64,000 nucleotides of DNA, taken from NCBI GenBank assembly GCA_016125275.1, contig WGMB01000009.1, forward strand, positions 372,001-436,000, given 5' to 3'. A program made the translations under genes and the position numbers. Shown here in pieces: positions 43,689-52,464 of the stretch (position 1 is its first letter; every line of letters begins with the position of its first letter). The stretch is from Acidobacteriota bacterium (lineage in GTDB: Bacteria; Acidobacteriota; Terriglobia; Bryobacterales; UBA6623). Below the pieces are notes generated by a model. That model saw nothing but the letters and a program-made list of their open reading frames with translations, did not search any database and was not told where the DNA came from.

Positions 43689-44138
43689 CTACGCTTGCGC
43701 CTCCTCCACCGGCAGCCAGCCCTGCTTGGTCCATTTTTCCCAGTGCGAGCCGTCTTTGCTGCGGTAGGAGCCGCCGCTGGTGTTGCCGCCGCCGGCGCCG
43801 ATCGCGCGGTTCTCCAACAACGCCAGCACGTAGCCGTCCTCGAAGCGGATCGACTGCCCCAGGCAGACCGTCGGAAACAGGTAGAAGCCCGTCTTGAGCA
43901 CCCTGGTTCGTTGCACCTTGCGTCCGCTGGTGTCGAGCAGGTAGACCTCGCAGCTCATCGCCAGAAACGCCACCGGGCGGCCTTCGAGCTCGGTCTCGAA
44001 CACCACGCCGCCTTGCGGCTCGACCTCCTGGCGCAACGCCGCCAGTTGCTCCGCGGGCGTGCGTTTGCGGAGAGCCCAATACGCGGCCGCGGCCAGCAGC
44101 AAGGCGACGACCAGGACGACGAGCAGGGCGCGAGGCAT
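43689..44138 (-). CDS. Single-pass membrane protein of unknown function
   Basis: 149 residues. A membrane anchor at ~4-22 (ALLVVLVVALLLAAAAYWAL) is followed by a soluble part that looks like beta strands (GVVFETELEGRPVAFLAMSCEVYLLD, GYVLALLENRAIG). The last third is rich in Gly, Ser and Trp. It starts 13 bp downstream of the SDR stop, so it belongs to the VWFA/MaoC/CorA/SDR operon. No family recognised. Confidence 0.65.
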   Translation of the reverse strand: MPRALLVVLVVALLLAAAAYWALRKRTPAEQLAALRQEVEPQGGVVFETELEGRPVAFLAMSCEVYLLDTSGRKVQRTRVLKTGFYLFPTVCLGQSIRFEDGYVLALLENRAIGAGGGNTSGGSYRSKDGSHWEKWTKQGWLPVEEAQA

Positions 44139-44151
44139 GGCAGGGACCGCC

Positions 44152-44970
44152 TTACATGACCATGCCGCCGGTGACCAGCACGACGGCGCCGGTGACGTAG
44201 TCCGACAGCGGCGAGGCCAGAAACAGCACCGGCCCGGCGGCGTCTTCGGGCGTGCCGGCGCGGCCCAGCGGGATGTGATGCAGTTGGTTCTCGCGCACCG
44301 ATTCCGGGATGCCCAGCGCGACGCCCCCGGCGGTCGTCTCGCCGATCTCCTTGGCCTGGGTCAAGCGCGTGTCGATGAAGCCGTAGGCCACGGCGTTGCA
44401 GCAGATGTTGAAGCGGCCCCACTCCTTGGCGACGGTCTTGGTCATGCCCACCACGCCCATCTTGCCGGCGGCGTAGTTGATCTGGCCCGCATTGCCGGCC
44501 ACGCCGGAGGTCGAGCTGACGTTGATGATCTTGCGGCAGGGCGGCCGTTCGCCGGCGTCGAGCGCCTTCTTGGCTTCGCCGCGCAGGTACTCCGAGGCGG
44601 CCCGGATGATACGGAACGGCGCCTTCAGGTGCACGTCGAGCATGGCGTCGAACTGCGCATCGGACATCTTGTGGATCACGCCGTCCCAGGTATAGCCGGC
44701 GTTGTTGACCAGAATGTCGATCGAGCCGAAGCCGCTCAGCGCCGTCTGGACGAGGTGGTCGGGGAAAGCCGGGTCGGTGACGCTGCCGGTGGCGACCACG
44801 CACTCGCCGCCGGCGGCATGGATGGCCGTGGCGGTTTCGCTCACCGGGTCGGGGTCCAGATCGTTGACCACGACCTTGGCGCCGTGCGCGGAGAGCAGTT
44901 GAGCCACGGCGCGGCCGATGCCGCGGCCGGCCCCGGTTACGATGGCGACCTTTCCAGCCAGCAGTTGCAC
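44152..44970 (-). CDS. Short-chain dehydrogenase/reductase (FabG-like)
   Basis: 272 residues from a GTG at 44970, which shares its first base with the CorA stop codon; upstream in-frame sequence mirrors corA. Rossmann motif TGAGRGIG, NNAG at ~90, and the catalytic Ser-Tyr-Lys in NVSSTSGVAGNAGQINYAAGK. The end has PLGRAGTPEDAAGPVLFLAS, usual for FabG-type enzymes. With the MaoC dehydratase two genes upstream it could perform the reduction and dehydration steps of a 3-oxo/3-hydroxyacyl thioester pathway; the substrate is an inference. Confidence 0.9.
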   Translation of the reverse strand: MQLLAGKVAIVTGAGRGIGRAVAQLLSAHGAKVVVNDLDPDPVSETATAIHAAGGECVVATGSVTDPAFPDHLVQTALSGFGSIDILVNNAGYTWDGVIHKMSDAQFDAMLDVHLKAPFRIIRAASEYLRGEAKKALDAGERPPCRKIINVSSTSGVAGNAGQINYAAGKMGVVGMTKTVAKEWGRFNICCNAVAYGFIDTRLTQAKEIGETTAGGVALGIPESVRENQLHHIPLGRAGTPEDAAGPVLFLASPLSDYVTGAVVLVTGGMVM

Positions 44971-46064
44971 TATTCGTCCTCGTCTTCGGGCCGGCGCAGC
45001 CAGCCTTTGCGGTAGAAGTAGATCAGCATTCCGGCCGCAACGCAAGCCATGGCCGCCAGTACGGCCGGGTAGCCGTAGGGCAGGTCGAGCTCGGGCATGT
45101 ACTTGAAGTTCATGCCGTAGAGCGCTGCCACGAAATTGAGCGGGATGAACAGGCTCGCCACCACGGTGAGCGCGCGCATCACCTCGTTGGCGTAGTTGTC
45201 CACCGACGAGGCCCAGGTGCCGGCGATGCCGATGACGACCTCTCGGTAGGAGTCGATCACGTCGGCGACCTGCTGGCAGTGGTCGGCCGTGTCACGCAGG
45301 TAGAGGCGGACGGTGTCGCTGACCAGCGGCGCCTCCAGCCGGCAGAGCCCGTGCAGCGCCTCCTTTTGCGGCAGCAGCACCCTGTGCAGCGCCAGCAGCG
45401 AGCTGCGCACGCGGTTGTTGCGGCGGATGACGGACTTGGTGGGCCGCTCCAGGGCCTCGTCCTCCAGCTCGGCGAGATCGTCGCCGAGGGCGTCGAGCAG
45501 CGGAAAGTAGGCGTCGATGGCGGCGTCCACCACGGCGTAGGCCAGGTAGTCGGCGCCCTCGCTGCGGATGACGCCGCGGTTGCCGAGGATGTGGCTGCGG
45601 ACGCTGTCGAGCAGCTCTCCCGGCTCCTGCTGGATGGTCAGGGCCCAGCCCTTGCCGTAGAACAGGCTGAGCTGTTCGAGCCGCAGCGGCGCGTCGTTGC
45701 GGATCAACGGCGTGCGCGCCACCACGAACACGAAGTCCGGGTAGGGCTCGGTCTTGGGCCGTTGCGGCGGGTGAAAGACGTCCGCCACGGCCAAGGGGTG
45801 CAGCGACAGAGCGTCGCCGAGCTGCTGCACCAGGGCGCCGTCGCCCAGGCCCTGCACGTCGATCCACAGCACGCCGGGGCGTTCCCGCAGCGCGGCCAGA
45901 CCCTCCACCGTCGGCTCGTCGATCTCGTCCACGCCATCGGCGTCGTAGTGCAGCGCCCGCCACCGCGTGGGTCCGGCGGCCGGCTCGTGCGCGATTTCGC
46001 CGGGATGAGCCCCGGGCGGCGGACGCCGCTTGCGGAAGAATTGCAGGCTGGGGGCTCGGCTCAT
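44970..46064 (-). CDS. corA: CorA-type Mg2+/Co2+ channel
   Basis: 364 residues. Long acidic cytoplasmic domain, two C-terminal membrane helices, and the selectivity motif YGMNF between them, diagnostic of CorA. The C-terminus ends in an acidic stretch (RPEDEDE). It transports Mg2+ across the inner membrane. The gene overlaps the MaoC gene by four bases upstream (ATGA) and shares a base with the SDR gene downstream, so it is translated together with two lipid-metabolism-type enzymes. Confidence 0.95.
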   Translation of the reverse strand: MSRAPSLQFFRKRRPPPGAHPGEIAHEPAAGPTRWRALHYDADGVDEIDEPTVEGLAALRERPGVLWIDVQGLGDGALVQQLGDALSLHPLAVADVFHPPQRPKTEPYPDFVFVVARTPLIRNDAPLRLEQLSLFYGKGWALTIQQEPGELLDSVRSHILGNRGVIRSEGADYLAYAVVDAAIDAYFPLLDALGDDLAELEDEALERPTKSVIRRNNRVRSSLLALHRVLLPQKEALHGLCRLEAPLVSDTVRLYLRDTADHCQQVADVIDSYREVVIGIAGTWASSVDNYANEVMRALTVVASLFIPLNFVAALYGMNFKYMPELDLPYGYPAVLAAMACVAAGMLIYFYRKGWLRRPEDEDE

Positions 46065-46543
46065 GGCTTCTGCGGCGCCGGACGGCGGGCGAACAGCACC
46101 AGGTCCTCGTAGGTCAGCGCGACCTGGTCGTGCTGGTTGGAGACCGTGGTCCGGAAGCGCACGATGCCGCGCTTGACGTCCTTAGCCTCGGTCTCCACGA
46201 CCTCCTTCGAGGCTCGGATCGTGTCGCCCACGAAGACCGGCCGCAGAAAGCGCAGGTTGTCCACGCCGAACAGCGCGATCATGGCCGGGTTGCTGGGGAA
46301 GATCCTGGTGGAAAGGCCGCTGGCGATGGAGAAGATCAGCGCGCCGTGGGCGATGCGCCGCTTGAACGGCGTGCCCGCGGCATGCACGTCGTCGGTATGT
46401 TGGGGGCTGTGGTCGCCGGTCAGGCCGGCGAACAGCACCAGGTCCGCGTCGGTGAGGGTGCGGCGCGGCGAAAGCGCGTTGCGGCCGGGCTCGAAGTCCT
46501 CGAAGTAGAGCGTCTGGCAGGTCTCGACCGGATCGGCGGGCAT
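46061..46543 (-). CDS. MaoC-like hydratase/dehydratase (hotdog fold)
   Basis: 160 residues from the ATG at 46543; the frame upstream mirrors the VWFA gene. The motif AGLTGDHSPQHTD contains the catalytic Asp-His pair of MaoC dehydratases, followed by RRIAHGALIFSIASGL and VGDTIRASKEV. The family adds water to, or removes it from, enoyl/3-hydroxyacyl thioesters. The gene starts 10 bp downstream of the VWFA gene and overlaps corA. Confidence 0.9.
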   Translation of the reverse strand: MPADPVETCQTLYFEDFEPGRNALSPRRTLTDADLVLFAGLTGDHSPQHTDDVHAAGTPFKRRIAHGALIFSIASGLSTRIFPSNPAMIALFGVDNLRFLRPVFVGDTIRASKEVVETEAKDVKRGIVRFRTTVSNQHDQVALTYEDLVLFARRPAPQKP

Positions 46544-46553
46544 CTCCAAGATC

Positions 46554-48215
46554 CTATCGGGCGAAGTAGCCGTCGCGCGAGCGGACCGAGGCGTCGGGCT
46601 TGTCGACCTGAATCTGGACCGGCCGGAACTCGCCGTGGAAGTTCTGGTCCTGCGGGTAGTAGGCGACGGTGTAGACGGCGCGCAGCTCTTCGGCCACCTG
46701 CTGGTAGACGCGCTCGAAGTCCGACGACGAGTCCGCCACGAAGACCTTGCCGCCGGAGGCCGCGGCGATCTTATCGAGCCGTTCGTAGGCCCGCGCTTCG
46801 TTGGTGCGTCCGCGCTGCTGCTCGACGGGCGCACCGAGAAAGATGGGGTAGATGAGGGTGTCGGCGCGGCGGGCCGCTTCGACCAGCGCTTCATGGCCGA
46901 CCTTGGAGGGCAGGCCGGTGGAAGCGAACTGATTGTCGAGCCCGTCGGTGATCACGATCAGGGCGTTGCGCTCGTCGGGGTGCGCCGCCAAGTCCTGCCC
47001 GTAGGCCAGGGCAATGGCGTCGTAAACCGGGGAGCCGCCGGAGAGCTGCGGCAGCCCGTCCACCAACTGTTCTGCGTGCTTCTTGTCGGAGGTGAGCCCG
47101 GAGACGACCATGAACCAGTTGTTGGCCAAGGCGTAGACGGCGACGCGGTCCTGCGGGCGGGCGATGTCGAGAAAGCCGTGGGCGATGCGCTTCATCTGAT
47201 CGCGGTCGCGGCGGGTGCTGGCGCTGAGGTCGAGCAGGATGGCAAGGTTGAAGGGCGTTTCGCCGGAGTGCGCGATGGCGACCTTCTGAGAAGCCCCGTT
47301 CTCGACCACCGTGAAGTCGTCGGCCGTCAGCCCGGTCAGCGGGCGCCGGTCGGCGCCGTAAACCGCGGCGGTGAGGTTGACCATCCGCACGTCGGAGGAG
47401 AAGGTGGCCCCGTCGGCCGATCCGCCCTCGCCGCCCGAGGCCGGGCCCGACGGCGCCACGGATTGGCTGGTCGGGCTAGCGGGCCCCGCGCCCGTTGCTT
47501 TGGCGGCCGGCCCGCCCCGGGGCTTGGACGACGCCGAAGCGGCCGGCTTGGGAGCCGCCGCCGCGGCTTGGCGCGACTGCGTTCGCAAGGCGTCGAGCAC
47601 GGCTTCGGACTGCCAGGGCATCTTGATCGGAGAGTCCTTGGGGATGGGGATCTCCTTGAGCAACAGCCGCTTGCTGTTCTCGGCCCGGATGCGGACCTGC
47701 GCGAAGGCGACCTTGTCGAGATCGACCTTGTCCTGCATCACCCAGTTGATGCCGGGCACGTTGGACGAGCGCTGCTTGCGGAAGCCGATGCCGGGCGGCA
47801 GCTCGACCTTGCCGGGCTGTTGGCTGGCCAGCACCAGAATGTTGGTCGCCTCCCAGGGCGCGGAGAGCTCGATGTCGCCGCGCACGGTCTGGGCGCCGAA
47901 CAGCGCCGGGAAGCCGCTCATCGAGATCTTGCCGTCCACGGTCTCGGCGTTCACCCGCACGGCCATCGGAACGCGGGCCTGCACGGCGACCTTGGCGCCG
48001 TCGGTGGGACGGCACGAGATGGTGACGGTGTCTCCGTTGCGGCTGACGAGCAGGTCGTCCTGGCGCACGGGGCGGCCTTCGGGCACGGCGCGGATGGCGA
48101 GCTCGCCGCGGCTGATGAACTCCACGTCGATGCCGCCGAAGTGATTGTCGATCCGCAACTCCGCCGCCGACGCGAGCGCCGCGCACAAACACAGGAGGCC
48201 GAGCAGCCGAGGCAT
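46554..48215 (-). CDS. Secreted VWFA-domain protein of the acidobacterial type
   Basis: 553 residues from the ATG at 48215, which opens a signal peptide (~1-18, ending ASAAE). Residues ~20-180 are a beta-rich domain resembling the adhesin/DUF4097 region (GELAIRAVPEG, ETVDGKISMSG). An Ala/Pro/Gly linker (~210-265) precedes the VWFA domain (~285-553), with the metal site DLSAS (DxSxS), ITDGLDNQ, and the DDFTVVENG start typical of VWFA-related acidobacterial proteins (TIGR03436). It probably mediates protein binding outside the cytoplasm. First gene of the MaoC/CorA/SDR operon. Confidence 0.88.
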   Translation of the reverse strand: MPRLLGLLCLCAALASAAELRIDNHFGGIDVEFISRGELAIRAVPEGRPVRQDDLLVSRNGDTVTISCRPTDGAKVAVQARVPMAVRVNAETVDGKISMSGFPALFGAQTVRGDIELSAPWEATNILVLASQQPGKVELPPGIGFRKQRSSNVPGINWVMQDKVDLDKVAFAQVRIRAENSKRLLLKEIPIPKDSPIKMPWQSEAVLDALRTQSRQAAAAAPKPAASASSKPRGGPAAKATGAGPASPTSQSVAPSGPASGGEGGSADGATFSSDVRMVNLTAAVYGADRRPLTGLTADDFTVVENGASQKVAIAHSGETPFNLAILLDLSASTRRDRDQMKRIAHGFLDIARPQDRVAVYALANNWFMVVSGLTSDKKHAEQLVDGLPQLSGGSPVYDAIALAYGQDLAAHPDERNALIVITDGLDNQFASTGLPSKVGHEALVEAARRADTLIYPIFLGAPVEQQRGRTNEARAYERLDKIAAASGGKVFVADSSSDFERVYQQVAEELRAVYTVAYYPQDQNFHGEFRPVQIQVDKPDASVRSRDGYFAR

Positions 48216-48346
48216 TGCTGCTACTGATGCTAGCGGAGATGGCAAGCCGCCGCCGGAGCGGGCTCGGCCCCGGAGGGTCGGCCGGAGGACGGCGCCGGGC
48301 CGGCGACGGCGCCATGCTGAGGGTGGCGGAGGCGTGGGAGGAAGAG

Positions 48347-48769
48347 ATGCACTGGATCCTCTACGGGTTGTTGTCGGCGGTGTTTGCCGCCGGGATTCCG
48401 ATCCTAGGAAAGATGGGCATGAGCTCCGTCGACCCGACCCTGGCCTCGGCCGTCCGCGCGGCGGTAATGGCTCTGTTCCTGACGGCGGTGGTGGGCGCCA
48501 CGGGCAAGGCCGCGCTGCTGGGGACGATCGACCGGCGGGCGCTGCTGTGGATTGCGCTGACGGGCGTGGCGGGGGCGCTGTCGTGGCTGTGCTACTTTCT
48601 GGCGCTGCAAACCGGCCCGGCCGTGGCGGTGGTGGCGCTCGACCGCACCAGCGTGGTCTTCGCGGTGGCCTTTGCGGCCTTGTTCCTGGCCGAATCGGCC
48701 GACTGGCGAACCTTGGCGGGCGCCGGGTTGGTGGCGGCCGGAGCTTTCTTGATGGCAATGCCCCGCTGA
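48347..48769 (+). CDS. Half-length EamA/DMT-type transporter
   Basis: 140 residues from the ATG at 48347, preceded by GGGAGGAAGAG. Five predicted helices, with the single EamA repeat pattern: YGLLSAVFAAGIPILGK, ALSWLCYFLALQTGPAVAVVALDRTSVVFAVAFAALFLAE, LAGAGLVAAGAFLM. Full DMT transporters have two such repeats; single-repeat members may work as dimers. It transcribes away from the VWFA operon. Confidence 0.85.
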   Translation: MHWILYGLLSAVFAAGIPILGKMGMSSVDPTLASAVRAAVMALFLTAVVGATGKAALLGTIDRRALLWIALTGVAGALSWLCYFLALQTGPAVAVVALDRTSVVFAVAFAALFLAESADWRTLAGAGLVAAGAFLMAMPR

Positions 48770-48796
48770 GGCCTGGGCGGCGCTAGAGTATTCGGC

Positions 48797-49441
48797 GTGC
48801 GGACCCTGCTGCTGTGCCTTATGGTGGGGGCGATGAGCGCGCCCGCCGAACAACCCCGGGAGGTCGTCTTCCCCACCGCCGACGGCGGCGCCATTCACGC
48901 CTTGGTGTATGGCGCGGGCGACCACGGGGTGGTCCTGGCGCACGGGGCCGTGTTCAACAAGGAGAGCTGGGACGAGCAGGCCCGGGCGCTGGCCGCCGCC
49001 GGGCTGCACGTCGTGGCAATCGACTTTCGGGACTACGGGGAGTCGAAAGCGGGCTCGGAGTCCGGCGCGCGCTACCAGGACGTACTGGGGGCGATGGCTT
49101 GGCTGCGCAAGGACGGCGCAAAGAAGGTTTCCGTCGTCGGCGCCAGCATGGGCGGCGGGGCGTCGGCGCGAGCGGCGGTCGAGGCCCCGGCCGGCTCCAT
49201 CGACGCGCTGATCCTGCTGGCCGGGGGGCCGACCGAGCGCCCGGAGAAGATGCAAGGCCGCAAGCTGTTCCTGGTGAGCGAAGGCGATCCGGGATTCGAA
49301 CGGGTGCGCGACCAGTACACGCGGGCGCCCGAGCCGAAGAAGCTGATCGTGCTGCCCGGCTCGGCGCATGCCCAGCACATCTTCAAGACCGACCTGGGCG
49401 AGCGGCTGCTGCGGGAGATACGGGACTGGCTGCTGCAGTAG
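48797..49441 (+). CDS. Secreted alpha/beta hydrolase
   Basis: 214 residues from a GTG at 48797. A short signal peptide (ends near MSAPAEQ) precedes the fold: VVLAHGAVFNKESW (oxyanion loop), VAIDFRDYGES, the nucleophile elbow GASMGGGAS, and a final His in PGSAHAQHIF. The Asp of the triad probably lies in VSEGDPGFER. An esterase or hydrolase of small substrates is likely; the exact reaction is unknown. It follows the EamA gene by 27 bp. Confidence 0.85.
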   Translation: MRTLLLCLMVGAMSAPAEQPREVVFPTADGGAIHALVYGAGDHGVVLAHGAVFNKESWDEQARALAAAGLHVVAIDFRDYGESKAGSESGARYQDVLGAMAWLRKDGAKKVSVVGASMGGGASARAAVEAPAGSIDALILLAGGPTERPEKMQGRKLFLVSEGDPGFERVRDQYTRAPEPKKLIVLPGSAHAQHIFKTDLGERLLREIRDWLLQ

Positions 49442-49451
49442 GCCGGCGGCT

Positions 49452-50324
49452 TCAGCACTCGCCCAGTAGCGCCGCGGCGGCCCGGGCCTTGAAGTCCGCT
49501 GCCGCCGCCGTCGCGTCGAGCCGTTCGCTCCAGACGACGCGCATCCCCCAGGAGTCTCCGTAGAGCGCTTCGACGGCCGCACGGGCTTCGGCCAGATAGC
49601 GCTCAGCGGGCTGCCCGGGCGAGGGGCCCGGCTGGGTGCGAACCCGCAAGCGGGCCGCGTCGGCGTCGAGCTCGATCCGGAACGCCACCGGGGTCGCCCC
49701 CAGACGCCGCGCCAGCCCCAGCAGCCCCGGCGAGGCCAACGCCGCTCGGCGAGACTGGCGGCCGGCGTCGAGCAGCGCGATGGTCGCCTTGCCGTGCTCG
49801 ATCGCGCGGCGCAGCTCGAGCAGCCCTATCGAAGACGGCCGGATCGGCTGACAGCCTTCGAAGTCGCCCCAAGACGGGTTGAGGCGCTGCGCCGTCAGGC
49901 AGGCCGAGGGCCAGCCCCAGCTTTCGAACAGCAGGGGAATGGCGCCGGCCAGGGCGTGGTGCATTCCGCACCACAGCGTCTTGCGGCCCTCGGCCTGGAG
50001 CTTCCGCAGCGCCTCCTCGTTGTCCGCCAGGACATCAAAGCTGACGGGCCGGCCGCAGGTGCGGCAAGCGCGGACGAGCTCCCGCAGCGACAATCCGCGC
50101 AGGTCAGGGTCGAGAGCGTCCGCCGGCTGGAAGCGGAGCCGCCGCCCCAGCCAGTCGCAGACGACCGCGGCGCGGCACAAGGCGCCGGGCAGGCGTTCGG
50201 CGGGCACGCGGCGCACGAAGGGCCCGGCGGCGACGGCCAGGGAGCGCCGCACGACCTCGATGCGTTCAAAGCGCCGGTGCAGGTCGCTCGCGCCGTAAGC
50301 CTTCCGCTCAGTAGCCGCCGTCAT
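49452..50324 (-). CDS. Lysophospholipid-acyltransferase-like protein
   Basis: 290 residues from the ATG at 50324. The central part, LWCGMHHALAGAIPLLFESWG, followed by a region with ELRRAIEHGKATIALLDAG and GLARRLGATPVAFRIELD, resembles the HtrB/LpxL-like lauroyl-acyltransferase fold in order of elements. The usual HX4D/E motif is not strict: HH is followed by ALAGA. No membrane anchor is obvious. The gene overlaps the radical SAM gene by 17 bp, so the two are translated together. Call is tentative. Confidence 0.55.
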   Translation of the reverse strand: MTAATERKAYGASDLHRRFERIEVVRRSLAVAAGPFVRRVPAERLPGALCRAAVVCDWLGRRLRFQPADALDPDLRGLSLRELVRACRTCGRPVSFDVLADNEEALRKLQAEGRKTLWCGMHHALAGAIPLLFESWGWPSACLTAQRLNPSWGDFEGCQPIRPSSIGLLELRRAIEHGKATIALLDAGRQSRRAALASPGLLGLARRLGATPVAFRIELDADAARLRVRTQPGPSPGQPAERYLAEARAAVEALYGDSWGMRVVWSERLDATAAAADFKARAAAALLGEC

Positions 50325-51171
50325 TGGCGATCTGGTGCTCGAACCAAGGCTGGATGGTTCCGTCGGGGCAGATCCGGCCGCGCTCGCCGCTGCCGAGGTC
50401 CGGCCATTGCGTGATCTGCACCTTGAGCCGGCCGACCTTGCCGTGCATGCAGGTGGACGTCTCTTCCTCGCGCATCCCGGTGACCTCGCCAAAGGAACGA
50501 CGCGCCAGCTCCAGCATCTCCTCGAAGCGGTAGGGACGCTCCTCGGGGACGTAGCGGCCCATCGGCCCGACCGAGCGCAGGTGGTACTCGCGCACCTGCC
50601 GCTCGCCCCGGATGCGGCGGGCGACGGCTTCGACGACGCTCTCGTTGACTCCGCGCATCAGGATCGTTCCCAGGCTCACGTAGGCCCGCTCGGCGATCAA
50701 GTTGTCGAGCGCGGCGGCCTTCTTGTCGGCGCAGCGCTGGTTGTCGATGGCTTCGTAGAGGTCGTCGTCGAAGCCGCCGCTGAACGACAGGTAGCAGGTG
50801 CGCAGGCCGGCCTCCATCAAGGTCCGCAAATAGTCTCGGTCAGCGATCTTGAGGCCGTTGGTGAGCAGGATGGGCAGGTGGCCGGCGTCGCGCACCATGG
50901 CGATCAGTTCCGGCAAGTCCTTGCGCACGGTCGGCTCGGCGCCGACCAGGCGAACGTGGGCGCGGCGCGGCAGCCGCAGCAGAATGTCCCGCAGCCATTC
51001 GGCGTCCATGTCCGGCGGCGTGCGGTTGGGCAAATAGCAGTTGTTGCAGGCCATGTTACAGCGATGCGTCACGTCGGCGATCACTGTGGTGTAGGGGTTG
51101 TCCTCCGGTTGAAAGACCGTCTCGGTCGAGAGCACCGGCAGGGCGCCGGTCCAGTGTGCAATTTGCGTCAT
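50308..51171 (-). CDS. Radical SAM protein
   Basis: 287 residues from the ATG at 51171, preceded by AGAGGG. The CxxxCxxC cluster motif is CNMACNNC near residue 43, followed by the barrel elements RLVGAEPTVR and LPILLTNGLK. The C-terminal third has extra cysteines (TSTCMHG, GRICPDG) and TIQPWF, which hint at an auxiliary cluster or substrate-binding end. It generates a 5'-deoxyadenosyl radical; the substrate is unknown. It overlaps the acyltransferase-like gene, suggesting modification of a lipid, but this is inference. Confidence 0.85.
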   Translation of the reverse strand: MTQIAHWTGALPVLSTETVFQPEDNPYTTVIADVTHRCNMACNNCYLPNRTPPDMDAEWLRDILLRLPRRAHVRLVGAEPTVRKDLPELIAMVRDAGHLPILLTNGLKIADRDYLRTLMEAGLRTCYLSFSGGFDDDLYEAIDNQRCADKKAAALDNLIAERAYVSLGTILMRGVNESVVEAVARRIRGERQVREYHLRSVGPMGRYVPEERPYRFEEMLELARRSFGEVTGMREEETSTCMHGKVGRLKVQITQWPDLGSGERGRICPDGTIQPWFEHQIANDGGY

Positions 51172-51233
51172 GGAACCCTCTGGGGCTCCATCGGCGGATC
51201 GGAGGCAGGGGATGAGGCCCGGCCCGAGAAGAG

Positions 51234-51260
51234 CTGACAGGCCCGCCGACACGCTACAAT
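51234..51260 (+). promoter_or_regulatory. Candidate promoter of the fatty-acid operon
   Basis: CTGACA (51234-51239) and TACAAT (51255-51260) are spaced by a short 15 bp. The ATG of the thiolase follows 15 bases later, so the leader would be short. Confidence 0.35.
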
Positions 51261-51275
51261 CAGGCCGGATTCGCC

Positions 51276-52454
51276 ATGCAAGAAGCCGTTATCGTCAACT
51301 GCCTGCGCACCCCTGTCGGCAAGGCGCCGCGCGGAACGCTCCGCTCCACCCGTCCGGACGACATGGCCGCGGCCGTCGTGCGCGCGCTGCTCGACGCCGC
51401 GCCGCAGCTCGATCCCGCCGACATCGACGACGTGATTCTGGGCTGTGCCATGCCCGAAGCCGAGCAGGGCATGAACGTCGCCCGCATCACGGCCATGCGC
51501 GCCGGGCTGCCCGATTCGGTGCCGGGCATGACCATCAACCGGTTCTGCTCCTCGGGCCTGCAGTCGATCGCCCTGGCCGCCGAGCGCATCCGCTCGGGCG
51601 GCGCTGAGGTCATCGTGGCCGGCGGAACCGAATCGATGAGCCTGATTCCGGCCGCCGGGCACAAGATGGCGCCGAACCCCTGGCTGATGGAGCACCTGCC
51701 GGAGATCTACATCAATATGGGGCTGACGGCGGAGAACGTGGCCCGCAAGTACGGCGTGTCGCGCGAGAGCGCCGACGCCTTCTCGCTGCGCAGCCACCAG
51801 AAGGCCGCCGCCGCGCAGGACGCCGGCCGCTTCGACGCCGAGCTGGTTCCGCTGGAAGTGGAGGTCGTGACGGCGACCAACGGCTCGGCCAAGCGCTCGT
51901 CGTTCCGCTTCGAGACCGACGAGGGCGTGCGCCGGGACTCCTCCGAGGAGGCTCTGGCGAAGCTGCCGGCGGTGTTCCATGCGCGCGGCAGTGTGACGGC
52001 CGGCAATTCCTCGCAGACTTCCGACGGGGCGGCGGCGGCGCTGGTGATGTCGGCGAGTAAGGCCAAGGAGCTGGGGTTGAAGCCGCTGGCCCGCTTCGTG
52101 AGCTTCGCCTCGGCGGGCGTGCCGCCGGAGATCATGGGCATCGGCCCGGTGGTGGCCATTCCCAAGGCGCTGGCGCTGGCCGGCGTGAGCTTGCAGGAAA
52201 TCGACGTCGTCGAGCTCAACGAGGCGTTCGCGGCGCAGGCGCTGGCAGTGATCGACCGCGCCGGATTGAACCCCGAGATCGTGAACCCCAACGGCGGCGC
52301 GGTCGCCCTGGGGCATCCGCTCGGGGCCACCGGGGCCAAGCTCACGGCCACGATCTTGCAGGAGATGCAGCGGCGCAAGGCCCGCTACGGGCTGGTGACG
52401 ATGTGCATCGGCGGGGGCCAAGGCGCGGCCGGCGTGTTCGAGCGGATGGACTAG
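51276..52454 (+). CDS. Acetyl-CoA acetyltransferase / 3-ketoacyl-CoA thiolase
   Basis: 392 residues, the usual thiolase length. The active-site Cys is in NRFCSSGLQ (~89), the conserved GHPLGATGAK has the catalytic His, and the second Cys lies in MCIGGGQGAAG at the C-terminus. It cleaves 3-ketoacyl-CoA or condenses two acetyl-CoA molecules in the cytoplasm. With the acyl-CoA dehydrogenase 10 bp downstream it points to beta-oxidation. Confidence 0.95.
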   Translation: MQEAVIVNCLRTPVGKAPRGTLRSTRPDDMAAAVVRALLDAAPQLDPADIDDVILGCAMPEAEQGMNVARITAMRAGLPDSVPGMTINRFCSSGLQSIALAAERIRSGGAEVIVAGGTESMSLIPAAGHKMAPNPWLMEHLPEIYINMGLTAENVARKYGVSRESADAFSLRSHQKAAAAQDAGRFDAELVPLEVEVVTATNGSAKRSSFRFETDEGVRRDSSEEALAKLPAVFHARGSVTAGNSSQTSDGAAAALVMSASKAKELGLKPLARFVSFASAGVPPEIMGIGPVVAIPKALALAGVSLQEIDVVELNEAFAAQALAVIDRAGLNPEIVNPNGGAVALGHPLGATGAKLTATILQEMQRRKARYGLVTMCIGGGQGAAGVFERMD

Positions 52455-52464
52455 AGGGGCTGCG

